Source: Opitutaceae bacterium (GTDB lineage: Bacteria; Verrucomicrobiota; Verrucomicrobiia; Opitutales; Opitutaceae). Taken from it: DNA of 49,011 nt. Where the stretch lies: NCBI GenBank assembly GCA_030648295.1, contig JAUSID010000228.1, forward strand, positions 1 to 49,011, given 5' to 3'. Both the position numbers and the translations under genes were made by a program. Positions 1 to 8,295 of this stretch are shown piece by piece. How positions within the stretch are numbered: the stretch's first letter is position 1; every line of letters starts with the position of its first letter. The notes beneath the pieces are model-generated. The model was not told the DNA's origin. It worked only from the letters and a program-made list of their open reading frames with translations, and did no database searches.

Positions 1-2776
1 TGTGCAGCGCGAGCGAACCCACCGCCGGCGAGGCGGACGCATCGCGCCCGGCATAGGCGGGCTTGCGGCCAAAAATTTCCTCCAGCTGCGGCGCAATCCA
101 GCCCCACGCGCCCATGTTTTCCGATTCCTCCTGCGCCCAGACGAGCCTCGCGTCGCCGTAGCGTTTCGCGAGCTCGGCGAGCCGCTTGTGGTGGAGTGGG
201 TACAACTGCTCGACGCGGACGATCGCGGTGTCGGCAATCTTGTGCCTCCCGCGATAGTCGATGAGGTCGTAGTAGACCTTGCCCGCGCAGAGAATCAGCC
301 GCGCGGTTTTGCTTTCCGGTGCGTGCGGCGCGCGCGATCCGTGGCCCGCGCCGTGTGATGGATCGTCGATGACTTCCTGGAATCCACCATGCGTGAAATC
401 ATCGATCCTTGACGTCGCCGCCGGGTGCCGCAGGAGCGACTTGGGCGACATGACGACGAGTGGTTTTTGGAAATCGCGCTTCATCTGCCGGCGCAGCGCG
501 TGGAAGAAATTCGCCGGCGTCGTGATGTTCGCCACCTGGATGTTGTCCTCGGCGCAGAGTTGCAGGAAACGCTCGAGTCGCGCCGAGGAGTGCTCGGGCC
601 CCTGGCCCTCGTAGCCGTGCGGCAGGAGCAGCACGATGCCGCTCGTCCGCTGCCACTTCGATTCACCGCTGGCGATGAACTGATCGATCACGACCTGCGC
701 GCCGTTGGCGAAATCGCCGAACTGCGCCTCCCAGATGCAGAGCATGTTCGGGTAATCGAGCGAGTAACCGTAGTCGAATCCGAGCACCGCCGCCTCCGAG
801 AGCAGCGAGTTGTACACGCAGAACTGCGCCTGCTTTGGATCGAGGTTTTTCAGCGGGGTGTAAACCGCGTCGGTCTCCGCGTCGTGCAGCACGGCGTGGC
901 GGTGGCTGAACGTCCCGCGCTCGCAATCCTGTCCGCTCAGCCGCACCGGCGAGCCATCCATGAGCAGCGTCCCGAACGCCAGCGCCTCGCCGAATCCCCA
1001 GTCGATGGGCCCGCCTTCCTTGTGCGCCTGCCCGCGCGCCTCGAGAAACCGTCTGATCTTCGGGTTCACCTTGAAGTCGGCCGGCACGGTCGTGAGCCCG
1101 CGAACAACGTGTTCGAGCATCTCGGGGCTCACCCGGGTGGTGACGTGCTTGAAATGGTAATCGGGCTGGAACACGGCCGTCGACCCGACGAATTTCCGCT
1201 GCTCGATCGCAGCGGCGCGCCTGGCGCTCTTAGCCGTCTCGGCCGCCTTCGCCTGCTCGAGATTTTTTTCCAGCGCTGCGGTGTACTCGGCCTTGATCGC
1301 GTCGGACTCCTCGTGGGTGATGGTGCCTTCGGCCATCAGCTGGCGGCTGAACACGGCGGACACCTGCGGATGGGACGCGATTTTCTTGTAGAGCAGCGGC
1401 TGCGTGAAAGCCGGCTCGTCCGTCTCGTTGTGACCGTGCTTGCGGTAGCAATACATGTCGATCACCACGTCCCGCGCGAACGCCTCGCGGAACTCCAGGG
1501 CCAGTTGCGCGACCATGCAGACGGACTCGGGATCGTCGCCGTTCACATGGAAGATCGGCGCCTCGATCATCTTGGCGACGTCGGTGCAATAGCGCGTCGA
1601 GCGCGCCTCGTGCGGCTCGGTCGTGAACCCGATCTGGTTGTTGACGATGAAGTGCATCGTGCCGCCGGTGCGGTATCCCACCAGCTGCGAAAAATTGAGC
1701 GTTTCCGCGACGACGCCCTGGCCCGCGAACGCTGCATCGCCGTGAATCAGCAGCGGCAGGACGGAGAACCGAAACTCGCGGCCGCCGCGGATCCGCTGGC
1801 GGGCGCGGGTCTTGCCCTCGACGACCGGGTCGACGATCTCGAGGTGCGATGGGTTTGCGGCGAGCCGGACCTCCACCTTCTTGCCGGACGCCGTCTCGAG
1901 CACGGCCTCGTAGCCAAGGTGGTATTTCACGTCGCCGTCGCCGCCCACGGCATCGGGAATGTAGTTTTCGGAGAACTGCTCGAACAAAACGTCGAACGAT
2001 TTCCGCATCACGCTGGTGAGGATGTTGAGCCGCCCGCGGTGCGCCATGCCCATGACGACCTCGACCACCCGCACGTTCGGGCAGTGCTCGATGATCGCAT
2101 CCACTGCGGCCACCATCGTCTCGCCGCCCTCGAGCGAGAATCGTTTCTGCCCGACATATTTCGTGTGCAGGAAACGCTCGAAGAGCTCGGCCTTGTGGAC
2201 GCGGCGCAGGATCCGGATCTTTTCCGCCTTGGAAAAATCGGGCTGGTTGCGCGAGGTCTCCATTCGTTCCTGGAGCCAGTTGCGCGCGTCGACGTCCTGA
2301 ATGTGCAGGTACTCGACGCCGATGTGATCGCAGTAAGTGAGCCGGAGATTGCTGAGCACATCGCGCAGCTTCATCTGGCCGCCGCCGAGGTAGGTGCCGA
2401 TGTCGAACGCGGTGTCGAGATCGGCTTCGGTCAGTTCGAACTGCTCGAGCGAAAGTTTGGGGTGGGCCGGCGGCGCCTCCGAAAGGGGATCGAGGTGGGC
2501 CTCGAGGTGACCGATGGAGCGGTAGGCATTGATTAACTGGTGGACGCGCGACTGCTTCAGACTGTCGATGATGGGCGCGGCGGCGTGGGCCCGCCCCTCG
2601 TCACCGAGCGCCTCGGCCAGCGCCGCGGCGGGTGACGTTCCGGTGGAACCGAGGGTGAAACCCTGAAAGAAGGCCCGCCAAGTCGGATCGACTGCGTCGT
2701 GATCCTTGAGCCAGGCCTCATACGCCGCCTCGATGACGGAGGCGTTGGCATGAGTGGAAAGAGAGGAGCGATTCAT
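1..2776 (-). CDS. sucA: 2-oxoglutarate dehydrogenase E1 component (C-terminus cut by window edge)
   Basis: This is the thiamine-diphosphate-dependent E1 subunit of the 2-oxoglutarate dehydrogenase complex, which decarboxylates 2-oxoglutarate and passes the succinyl group to E2 in the TCA cycle. The reverse strand is open from an ATG at 2776 to base 1, 925 codons; E. coli SucA has about 933, so only a few residues are missing. Visible signatures are an N-terminal peptide typical of E1o (AAYEAWLKDHDAVDPTW), MGMAHRGRLN, HGDAAFAGQGVVAETLN near residue 345, HFIVNNQIGFTT, the GDDPE cofactor motif, RKHGHNETDEP, and EESENMGAW near the end. The partner E2 gene would lie left of the window. A 703-codon open frame on the opposite strand is its antisense shadow. 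Confidence 0.96.
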   Translation of the reverse strand, partial: MNRSSLSTHANASVIEAAYEAWLKDHDAVDPTWRAFFQGFTLGSTGTSPAAALAEALGDEGRAHAAAPIIDSLKQSRVHQLINAYRSIGHLEAHLDPLSEAPPAHPKLSLEQFELTEADLDTAFDIGTYLGGGQMKLRDVLSNLRLTYCDHIGVEYLHIQDVDARNWLQERMETSRNQPDFSKAEKIRILRRVHKAELFERFLHTKYVGQKRFSLEGGETMVAAVDAIIEHCPNVRVVEVVMGMAHRGRLNILTSVMRKSFDVLFEQFSENYIPDAVGGDGDVKYHLGYEAVLETASGKKVEVRLAANPSHLEIVDPVVEGKTRARQRIRGGREFRFSVLPLLIHGDAAFAGQGVVAETLNFSQLVGYRTGGTMHFIVNNQIGFTTEPHEARSTRYCTDVAKMIEAPIFHVNGDDPESVCMVAQLALEFREAFARDVVIDMYCYRKHGHNETDEPAFTQPLLYKKIASHPQVSAVFSRQLMAEGTITHEESDAIKAEYTAALEKNLEQAKAAETAKSARRAAAIEQRKFVGSTAVFQPDYHFKHVTTRVSPEMLEHVVRGLTTVPADFKVNPKIRRFLEARGQAHKEGGPIDWGFGEALAFGTLLMDGSPVRLSGQDCERGTFSHRHAVLHDAETDAVYTPLKNLDPKQAQFCVYNSLLSEAAVLGFDYGYSLDYPNMLCIWEAQFGDFANGAQVVIDQFIASGESKWQRTSGIVLLLPHGYEGQGPEHSSARLERFLQLCAEDNIQVANITTPANFFHALRRQMKRDFQKPLVVMSPKSLLRHPAATSRIDDFTHGGFQEVIDDPSHGAGHGSRAPHAPESKTARLILCAGKVYYDLIDYRGRHKIADTAIVRVEQLYPLHHKRLAELAKRYGDARLVWAQEESENMGAWGWIAPQLEEIFGRKPAYAGRDASASPAVGSLALH

Positions 2777-2996
2777 GGTCGGTTGTGGCGCCGGGCAGGC
2801 GGGCAACGGGCGAGGCAACGCGTGCCGAACGCCCGCGGCACGTGCCGCTTGCGAGAGCAGGACGGTCAATGGACCATGGGAATGCCGCGGAGACAAGCGC
2901 GGCGGCGATGGCGACCGGGATTGCAATCGGACTTAAGCTGCGTAACTGGGCGAATTAGCCTCCGCCGCATTTTTCGTATTTTTCTTCCCCCCACCG

Positions 2997-3239
2997 ATGG
3001 AAACAGAAATCAAAACCGCGCTTATTTCACTCCTTGCCGGCATCAAGGCCGCTGATGGACAGGTGGTCGCCGACGAGATGGCGCGGCTCGATGAATTCGT
3101 GAGCCGCGGTCGCGCCGGGCTGCATCCGCAGTTGGTGCATTTCCTGGAGAACCGCAGTTACGCCAAGGCGCTGATGTTTTTGGGCGGCGAAACGAACATC
3201 CCGGTCGGCGCGTGCGGCGGGAAAGCGGGCCGGAAGTGA
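2997..3239 (+). CDS. small conserved protein of unknown function (80 aa)
   Basis: An 80-residue, probably cytosolic protein divergently placed from sucA, with 220 bp between the two starts. The first half is a predicted helix (ALISLLAGIKAADGQVVADE), followed by LHPQLVHFLENRSYAKALMFL and a Gly/Lys-rich tail. The 'HPQLVHFLENRSYAKALMFL' stretch resembles small hypothetical proteins I associate with Verrucomicrobia, which is memory of the family and not a search result. Codon use is GC-rich like its neighbours and the ATG follows an AT-rich leader. There is no signal peptide, membrane segment or catalytic motif. I assign no function. Confidence 0.75.
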   Translation: METEIKTALISLLAGIKAADGQVVADEMARLDEFVSRGRAGLHPQLVHFLENRSYAKALMFLGGETNIPVGACGGKAGRK

Positions 3240-3267
3240 TTGGCCGCGGTCAGAACCCCGAATCTGA

Positions 3268-3404
3268 GTCACAGAGCCGAGCCGGAGCGCAGACACGGAG
3301 GACACAGAGCTAAACCAAAGGCAGGGCTGAATCAGTAGCACACCCGCCAATTGCTGGTCCTCTGTGACCTCTGTGTCATCGCTCCGTGACCTCTGTGTCT
3401 CTGG
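3268..3404. repeat. inverted 'CACAGAGG' 9-mer repeat cluster
   Basis: The left half carries AGACACGGAGGACACAGAG and the right half CTCTGTGACCTCTGTGTC plus CTCCGTGACCTCTGTGTC. The two halves are complementary words with a period near 9 nt, so the stretch can fold into a long imperfect hairpin. It fills most of the 239-base gap between the 80-residue protein and the SUI1-like gene. No gene is seen here. Confidence 0.85.
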
Positions 3405-3478
3405 ATTGGCTGCTTTGGTAGAGTTCTGGGATTGACGCGATCGACCTGCTCCATCTCCAAGGTTCGGCACTCTTTGAG

Positions 3479-3919
3479 ATGAACTCTGGCTCTGGCGGAA
3501 AACTTCCTACCGATGGCGGCCAGCCGCTGGGACAGAATCCGTTTGCGGCGCTGAGTGGCATGGGACTGCCGGCGAATACCGGACACAGGACGGCCGAAAC
3601 CGGAAACCGGATACCGGATACGGGAAACACACACCCAATCCAAAATCCAAAATCAAAAATCGAAAATCCGAAGAGTCGCGGCCGCGTGGACATCCGCCGC
3701 GAGACGGGCGGGCGCGGCGGCAAGACCGTCACGGTGATCGATGGGTTCGCCGGCATCGGGCTGCCGGAGAAGGAGCAGCTTGCGAAGAAAATGCGGGCGG
3801 CGTGCGGTTGCGGCGGCACGGTGAAGGACGGCGCAATCGAGATTCAGGGTGACCAGCGCGATACGGTCGCGCGAATTTTGAGCGAGGCGGGGTTCCGGCC
3901 GGTTTTCGCCGGTGGTTGA
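3479..3919 (+). CDS. SUI1/eIF1-family translation factor-like protein with repeat-derived N-terminal insert
   Basis: Residues about 65-146 are a SUI1/eIF1 (YciH-like) domain: RVDIRRETGGRGGKTVTVI, then GLPEKEQLAKKMRAACGCGGTVKDG, then IQGDQRDTVARILSEAGF. In this family the domain binds the small ribosomal subunit; the bacterial role is poorly defined. YciH-like proteins are usually about 110 residues, and this one has 146. The excess is residues about 35-62, rich in Thr, Asn, Pro and Lys, encoded by short tandem words (ACCGGATAC, AATCCAAAATC) that also occur between genes. They keep the frame and contain no stop. I infer a tolerated insertion in the disordered N-terminal tail. Confidence 0.85.
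   Translation: MNSGSGGKLPTDGGQPLGQNPFAALSGMGLPANTGHRTAETGNRIPDTGNTHPIQNPKSKIENPKSRGRVDIRRETGGRGGKTVTVIDGFAGIGLPEKEQLAKKMRAACGCGGTVKDGAIEIQGDQRDTVARILSEAGFRPVFAGG
3583..3672. repeat. heptamer-like tandem repeats inside the SUI1 gene
   Basis: Two word families follow each other: ACCGGA-type units (ACCGGACAC, ACCGGATACC, CGGATACGG), then five AATCCAA-type units ending in AATCCG. The AT content of the second part is much higher than in the flanking coding DNA. Related AATCCGC/AATCCGA words recur at 12751-12784 and 19611-19630 outside genes. Confidence 0.85.
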
Positions 3920-3962
3920 GCGCGCAGCCGCGAACTGGCGTGGGAGTGGCAGGGCTCGACCT

Positions 3963-4020
3963 GGGAGCGCGGGCGTCTCGCCCGCATGTGTCCAAATGCG
4001 GGCGAGACGCCCGCGCTCCC
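3963..4020. repeat. perfect 25-bp inverted repeat (GGGAGCGCGGGCG type)
   Basis: The left arm 3963-3987 starts GGGAGCGCGGGCGTCTCGCC and is exactly complementary to 3996-4020, with an 8-base loop. One arm recurs base for base at 19585-19609. The structure resembles a REP-type palindrome. No T-run follows, so it is less likely to be a simple terminator. Confidence 0.9.
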
Positions 4021-4193
4021 GGGGGAATCACGTCGCCAATTTCCTCATGAACCGAAATCCACGGGCGGCGTGCCGTGTTGATGTGAATGTCGCGGATCGA
4101 TGAACAGGCCCATTTTCGTACCGATGAACGATCGCGATCTGCGGCTGGGAAGCCGCAGCCACTCCCAAGCGACATGCGGAAGCCATGCCGCGC

Positions 4194-4228
4194 AAAAAAA
4201 ACAAGGCCGCGCCACCAAGGGCGCGGCC
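4194..4228 (-). terminator. Rho-independent terminator, reverse strand
   Basis: Read on the reverse strand, a 9-bp GC stem (GGCCGCGCC with GGCGCGGCC, 4205-4213 with 4220-4228) is followed by TTGTTTTTTTT. It lies about 245 bases past the sigma-factor stop and could end that transcript. Confidence 0.75.
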
Positions 4229-4356
4229 TCGAGTGCCGGGAAAGAAGGGAGAGCGAGTCTCAGTCCGGATATTTCACTCCCTGCTCGGCAGCGAAACCAC
4301 ACTCTGTGCGCGCTTTCATCCCGCCTTCGCGGCTTCGCGAAGCTCAGGCGCTGGGA

Positions 4357-4377
4357 CAAAACCGCCGGGCGGTTTTG
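4357..4377. terminator. possible bidirectional terminator hairpin
   Basis: CAAAACCGCC pairs with GGCGGTTTTG, with TTTTA following on the plus strand and a T-run on the reverse strand. It lies about 95 bases past the sigma-factor stop codon. Confidence 0.5.
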
Positions 4378-4472
4378 TTTTAGCCCGCATGATCGCGAGG
4401 GGTCTGGCGAACGAAGTCATGCCCGAAGACGCCACGGGGGACCGACAGCAGAAAAGACGTGAAAAATGCGGG

Positions 4473-5267
4473 CTAAGCCGACGCGACTTCGAGCCGGCCG
4501 GTCGAGCGGGTGGGCTCGAACCAGTCGCCGGGCGCCGCGTCCGGAGCAAATTCAGGGCACGCTTCGGCCAGCAACGCGCGCAGATTGCCGCGCGCGCGGG
4601 CGATGCGGCTCTTGACCGTGCCGACGTTGATCCCGAGGGCTTGCGCAATTTCGTCATAGGACCGGTTGAGGAGGTTGCGCAGGGTCAGGATCTCGCGATG
4701 GCGTGCATCCAGCTTTTCCATGCACACCGAGACCAGCGCGGAGAACTCGTCGGTCGCCGCCTCGCGAGCCGGGCTCGGGGCGTCGGTGGCGACGAGGTCC
4801 GCGAAGGTGGCATCGCTGTCTTCGCTCAACGCGCAGTCGAGCGAGAGCGTGGCGTGACGGCGACGGCGGAAGAAATACCAGTAGCGGTTGCGCGCGAGGT
4901 TCACCGCGATCCGGTGAAGCCAGGTGGCCAGCGAGGAATCGCCGCGGAATCGTGAAAGTCCGCGATGCGCCCGAATGAACGTGTCCTGCGCGATTTCCTC
5001 GGCATCGGCGCGGTTGCGCAGCAGCGCGAGGGCGACCGAGAAGATTTTTTCGCGGTAACGCTCCATAATCTCCACAAAGGCGGCCTCGTCGCCGGCATTG
5101 AAACGGCGAACGAGTTCGGCGTCATGTGCGGCCTCCTGATGGGAGGCGGCCGCACGGGCCTGGCGCTCCCGCTCGGCGCGCTCGCGATCAGGGCGATCAT
5201 GGCGATGGCTCGAACGGGAGGACTTGGCGGTGGCGGCGAGAGAAGAGGGTGCAATCATGGTGGGCAT
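4473..5267 (-). CDS. ECF-family RNA polymerase sigma factor
   Basis: A 264-residue group 4 sigma factor that would redirect RNA polymerase to a stress or envelope regulon. Region 2 is clear (FVEIMERYREKIFSVALALL, then DAEEIAQDTFIRAHRGLSRF, then SLATWLHRIAVNLARNRYW), and region 4 has an HTH (LRNLLNRSYDEIAQALGINVGTVKSRIARARGNL). The first 45 residues are a charged Arg/Ser/Ala extension without membrane segments, longer than usual for the group; a later in-frame Met could be the true start. No anti-sigma gene is adjacent on either side, which is unusual for ECF factors of this type. The C-terminal tail (PDAAPGDWFEPTRS) is short and unclassified. Confidence 0.93.
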   Translation of the reverse strand: MPTMIAPSSLAATAKSSRSSHRHDRPDRERAERERQARAAASHQEAAHDAELVRRFNAGDEAAFVEIMERYREKIFSVALALLRNRADAEEIAQDTFIRAHRGLSRFRGDSSLATWLHRIAVNLARNRYWYFFRRRRHATLSLDCALSEDSDATFADLVATDAPSPAREAATDEFSALVSVCMEKLDARHREILTLRNLLNRSYDEIAQALGINVGTVKSRIARARGNLRALLAEACPEFAPDAAPGDWFEPTRSTGRLEVASA

Positions 5268-5649
5268 GAGGTTGAAAATGCGGGTAATGCTTGCCTTCCC
5301 TTTACCTCAGGCCGTGCCAACCGATGCGCCGCTGACTTCAACTGGGTGCGGTCGCGCGATTTAGATTTTCACGCGTAAATTCTCCCATGGGGTGCGCCGG
5401 AAAAATCTTCGTGCAAGGTGCGCGACCACCGCGAGCAGGTCCGTGCAACCTGCATCACCCCCGCGGGCGTTGGTTCCCGGAAAAGTTGCCGGTCGTACGC
5501 GCGGGATTGCACTGCCCGCACTTACGAATTTTCCGACCTCATGCCCCCTGCGCAGGGTACGGACTTGACTGAATTTTGGCGACCGTCTTGCTGGCGTCTC
5601 CAATGGCGAACGGCGCAGAAGCGCCGGCTCGGACGAACCAGCTATACTC
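5268..5649. other. 382-base divergent promoter region
   Basis: The gap separates the sigma-factor gene (-) from the receptor gene (+), so it should hold a promoter for each. A TTGACT at 5565-5570 could be a -35 element for the receptor, but the hexamer 17 bases on (TTGCTG) is a poor -10. I see no repeat family, operator palindrome or riboswitch-like fold, and no convincing gene. Confidence 0.35.
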
Positions 5650-8214
5650 ATGAAACTACCCGCACCCCTCAAAGCACTGGTGGGCGGCCTGCTAGTGTTG
5701 AGTCCTGCCTTGGGCCACGCTCAGACTACGGCGACCACCGACCCCAGCAAATCGGATCCGATCCAGATGGAGGCCTTCAGTGTGACCGAACTGAAGGCGT
5801 TCTCGGATCAGGCGATCCCCGGCAAGACTCCGGTGGCATTCACGGAGCTGGGCAAACAGACAATTGCGGAGGAGCTTGGCTCCCGCGACATCCCGCTGGT
5901 GCTGAACGCCGGTCCTTCCGTGTTTTCCACCACCGACAGTGGCGGGGCGGGCGACGCGCGCGTCAACGTGCGCGGCTTCAATCAGCGCAACGTCTCCATT
6001 CTGATCAACGGGGTGCCGACCAACGACATCGAGAACGGTTGGTTGTATTGGTCAAACTGGGACGGGTTGGGGGACGTCAGCACGGCGATCCAGCTCCAGC
6101 GCGGCCTGAGCAACGTGGTGCTGCCGACCCCCTCGATCGGCGGAACGATGAACATCATCTCGGATCCCGCGGAAGCCCGCCGCGGGTTTTCCCTCAAGGC
6201 GGAGGTGGGCAGTGACGACTTCTACAAGTTCACGGGCGTCTACAGCACCGGGCTGATCGATGACCGGGTGGCCATCACGGTGGGTGGCGTCGCCAAGGAG
6301 GGAGAAGGGTACGTGCAGGGCACGTGGACCAAGGGATATGGCTACTATCTGGCCGCCCTCTGGAAAATGAGTCCCCGGAATCGGTTCGAGTTTTTCTGGA
6401 TCGGGGCGCCGCAGCGTCATGGTCAGCGCACGTTTGCCTCGAATATCGCGGCCTATGACACCGGCTACGCGCGGAGCCTCGGATACAGTGAGGCGGAAAT
6501 CGCGGCGGCGCTGGCCGTCGGGCCCGTGAATGCCGGACAGGATTTCAACCCCAATTATGCGCCGGTGAGCCCGAGCTACGCCGGCCAGCAGTATTATTGG
6601 GAGGAGCTTCACCCACGCGAGAAAGCCGGGTTCCTGAACGAGCGGGAAAACTACTTCCATAAACCGCAGGCAAATCTGAACTGGTACGCGAACCTGAGCA
6701 GCCAGCTGAAGGTGACGACTGTGTTTTACTATTCGGGAGGCCGTGGGGGCGGCGCCGGGACGCTTAACAACGGGTCGAGCAGTGATGCGTTCGGCCGTTA
6801 CCCGAACAGCGATCCCCGCTGGGGCAGCAACATCAACTGGGACGCGACGATCGCGAGCAACGCGGGATCGAGAAACGCCCGTGGCGGCGCGAAGACCCCG
6901 GGCCGGTCGCTCGGCATCCTGCGCAATAGTGTCAACAACCAGGATCAATTCGGCATCGTGTCGAAGGCGGTGTACAAGCTGAGCGACGTCCTGACGCTCA
7001 CGGGCGGGTTCGACTGGCGGACCGCGGAAATCCATCACTTCCGCGAGGTGCGCGACCTGTTGGGTGGCGAGTACTACCTCCCGACGACGGCCCAAGTCAG
7101 CGAGTTTTTGAGCACGGGCGCGAGCACGCAGCTGCGACTCGGCGACAAAGTCGATTACAACAACACGAACACCGTCGATTGGCTGGGCACGTTCGCGCTG
7201 GCGCAATATGAGCAAGGCCCTGTCACCGCGTTCGGCGTGTACGGCTATTCGGTCATCGACTATTCGTACGTCGATCACTTCCGGCGCGCGGCACCCGGAA
7301 GCAATCAGGCGATGTCATTGGACTCCGGGTGGATCGACGGCCATCAAATCAAGGGCGGCCTCCGCTACGCGTTCAACGATGGCTTCAGCGCCTTCGTGAA
7401 CGCCGGCTGGGTCTCCAAGGTGCCGATCTTCGATGGCGCGATCAACGACATCGTGGGACAGAAGGTCGAAACGGAGAACGAGACGTTCAAGTCCGCGGAA
7501 GCGGGATTCCGCTACGTGACGCGCGACCAGAAGTTCAACGTCAACGCGAACTACTACTACACCGAGTGGCGTGAGCGCACGGTTTCGCTCGTGAACGAAC
7601 AGGCGGATACGATCACGTACCTGCGCGGCATCAACTCGAACTACGCTGGCGTCGAACTCGAGTCGGCGTGGCAGCCGAACACGTGGATCCGTTTCGACGC
7701 CGCCGCCTCGATTGGAAACTGGTACTACTTGAGCGATGTTCCGGCTGAGACCTATCGCATCAGCAGTGGCGACCAGGTGCCCACCAGCGCCGTTCTTTAT
7801 ATATCGAGCCTGAAGGTCGGTGATGCGCCGCAGACCCAGTACGCCTACGCGGTGACGGCATTTCCGACGAAGGGATTATCCGTGAAGTTGCAGGGCCGTT
7901 CCTACGCGCGGTATTGGTCCGATTACCTGCCCGACAGCCGCCAAAGTGCGAGCGATCGCGGCCAGCCGTGGAGGATTCCAAACTATTCGGTTTTCGATTT
8001 GCACGTGAATTACCGCCTCCCGCTAGGCGACCGCTCGAACGTCAGCCTGTTCGCCCACGTGTTCAACTTGTTCGACGAGACGTATGTGTCGGACGCGACG
8101 GACAACAGTTCGTTCGAGGCAATCCGAACTGCTCCGTCGCACAGTGCGCAGCGTGCCGAGGTGTTCCTCGCCCCGCCGCTCAAGTTCAATCTGGGGGCAA
8201 GGATATTGTTCTGA
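5650..8214 (+). CDS. TonB-dependent outer-membrane receptor (854 aa)
   Basis: An outer-membrane beta-barrel for energised uptake of an unknown ligand. A signal peptide (residues 1-25, cleavage near GHAQT) is followed by a short linker with MEAFSV and a plug domain: TELGKQTIAEELGSRDIPLV, then DARVNVRGFNQRNVSILING, then GGTMNIIS. The long barrel of aromatic, alternating strands ends in Phe (LKFNLGARILF), as outer-membrane proteins do. It lies divergent from the ECF sigma gene, a pairing that could mean control by it, but the usual anti-sigma is absent. Size fits a typical carbohydrate or siderophore receptor. No SusD-like gene adjoins it. The ligand cannot be told from sequence. Confidence 0.93.
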   Translation: MKLPAPLKALVGGLLVLSPALGHAQTTATTDPSKSDPIQMEAFSVTELKAFSDQAIPGKTPVAFTELGKQTIAEELGSRDIPLVLNAGPSVFSTTDSGGAGDARVNVRGFNQRNVSILINGVPTNDIENGWLYWSNWDGLGDVSTAIQLQRGLSNVVLPTPSIGGTMNIISDPAEARRGFSLKAEVGSDDFYKFTGVYSTGLIDDRVAITVGGVAKEGEGYVQGTWTKGYGYYLAALWKMSPRNRFEFFWIGAPQRHGQRTFASNIAAYDTGYARSLGYSEAEIAAALAVGPVNAGQDFNPNYAPVSPSYAGQQYYWEELHPREKAGFLNERENYFHKPQANLNWYANLSSQLKVTTVFYYSGGRGGGAGTLNNGSSSDAFGRYPNSDPRWGSNINWDATIASNAGSRNARGGAKTPGRSLGILRNSVNNQDQFGIVSKAVYKLSDVLTLTGGFDWRTAEIHHFREVRDLLGGEYYLPTTAQVSEFLSTGASTQLRLGDKVDYNNTNTVDWLGTFALAQYEQGPVTAFGVYGYSVIDYSYVDHFRRAAPGSNQAMSLDSGWIDGHQIKGGLRYAFNDGFSAFVNAGWVSKVPIFDGAINDIVGQKVETENETFKSAEAGFRYVTRDQKFNVNANYYYTEWRERTVSLVNEQADTITYLRGINSNYAGVELESAWQPNTWIRFDAAASIGNWYYLSDVPAETYRISSGDQVPTSAVLYISSLKVGDAPQTQYAYAVTAFPTKGLSVKLQGRSYARYWSDYLPDSRQSASDRGQPWRIPNYSVFDLHVNYRLPLGDRSNVSLFAHVFNLFDETYVSDATDNSSFEAIRTAPSHSAQRAEVFLAPPLKFNLGARILF

Positions 8215-8245
8215 CGCACCATCGATCGGCATAGCCCAAAGTCAG

Positions 8246-8270
8246 GCGGCCTGGCCCCAGGCCGCTTTTT
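8246..8270 (+). terminator. Rho-independent terminator of the receptor gene
   Basis: A 9-bp stem, GCGGCCTGG with CCAGGCCGC around a CC loop, is followed by TTTTT, 31 bases after the receptor stop. It sits between two genes whose 3' ends converge. Confidence 0.85.
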
Positions 8271-8295
8271 GTGCCTGGAGGGATTTCCCACTGAC

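Larger units (their letters stand above)
3920..4472. other. 553-base gap: palindrome, terminators, repeats, no convincing gene
   Basis: Between the SUI1-like gene and the sigma-factor gene I see the 25-bp palindrome at 3963-4020, a short hairpin around the words GCGGCTGGGAAGCCGC at 4140-4157, and two terminator-like hairpins. Open frames here give proline/arginine-rich translations with no family resemblance and change frame across repeats. Confidence 0.7.

Noticed and set aside
425-2536. 703-codon open frame on the plus strand
   Set aside because: It is the antisense of sucA, whose reverse-strand frame matches a known family throughout. Its translation is Arg/Leu/Glu-rich with no family.
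3268-3404. CRISPR-like repeats
   Set aside because: The units are 7-10 nt, degenerate and without unique spacers of even length; there are no cas genes in the window.
4185-4955. 256-codon plus-strand frame
   Set aside because: Antisense of the sigma-factor gene and its terminator region.
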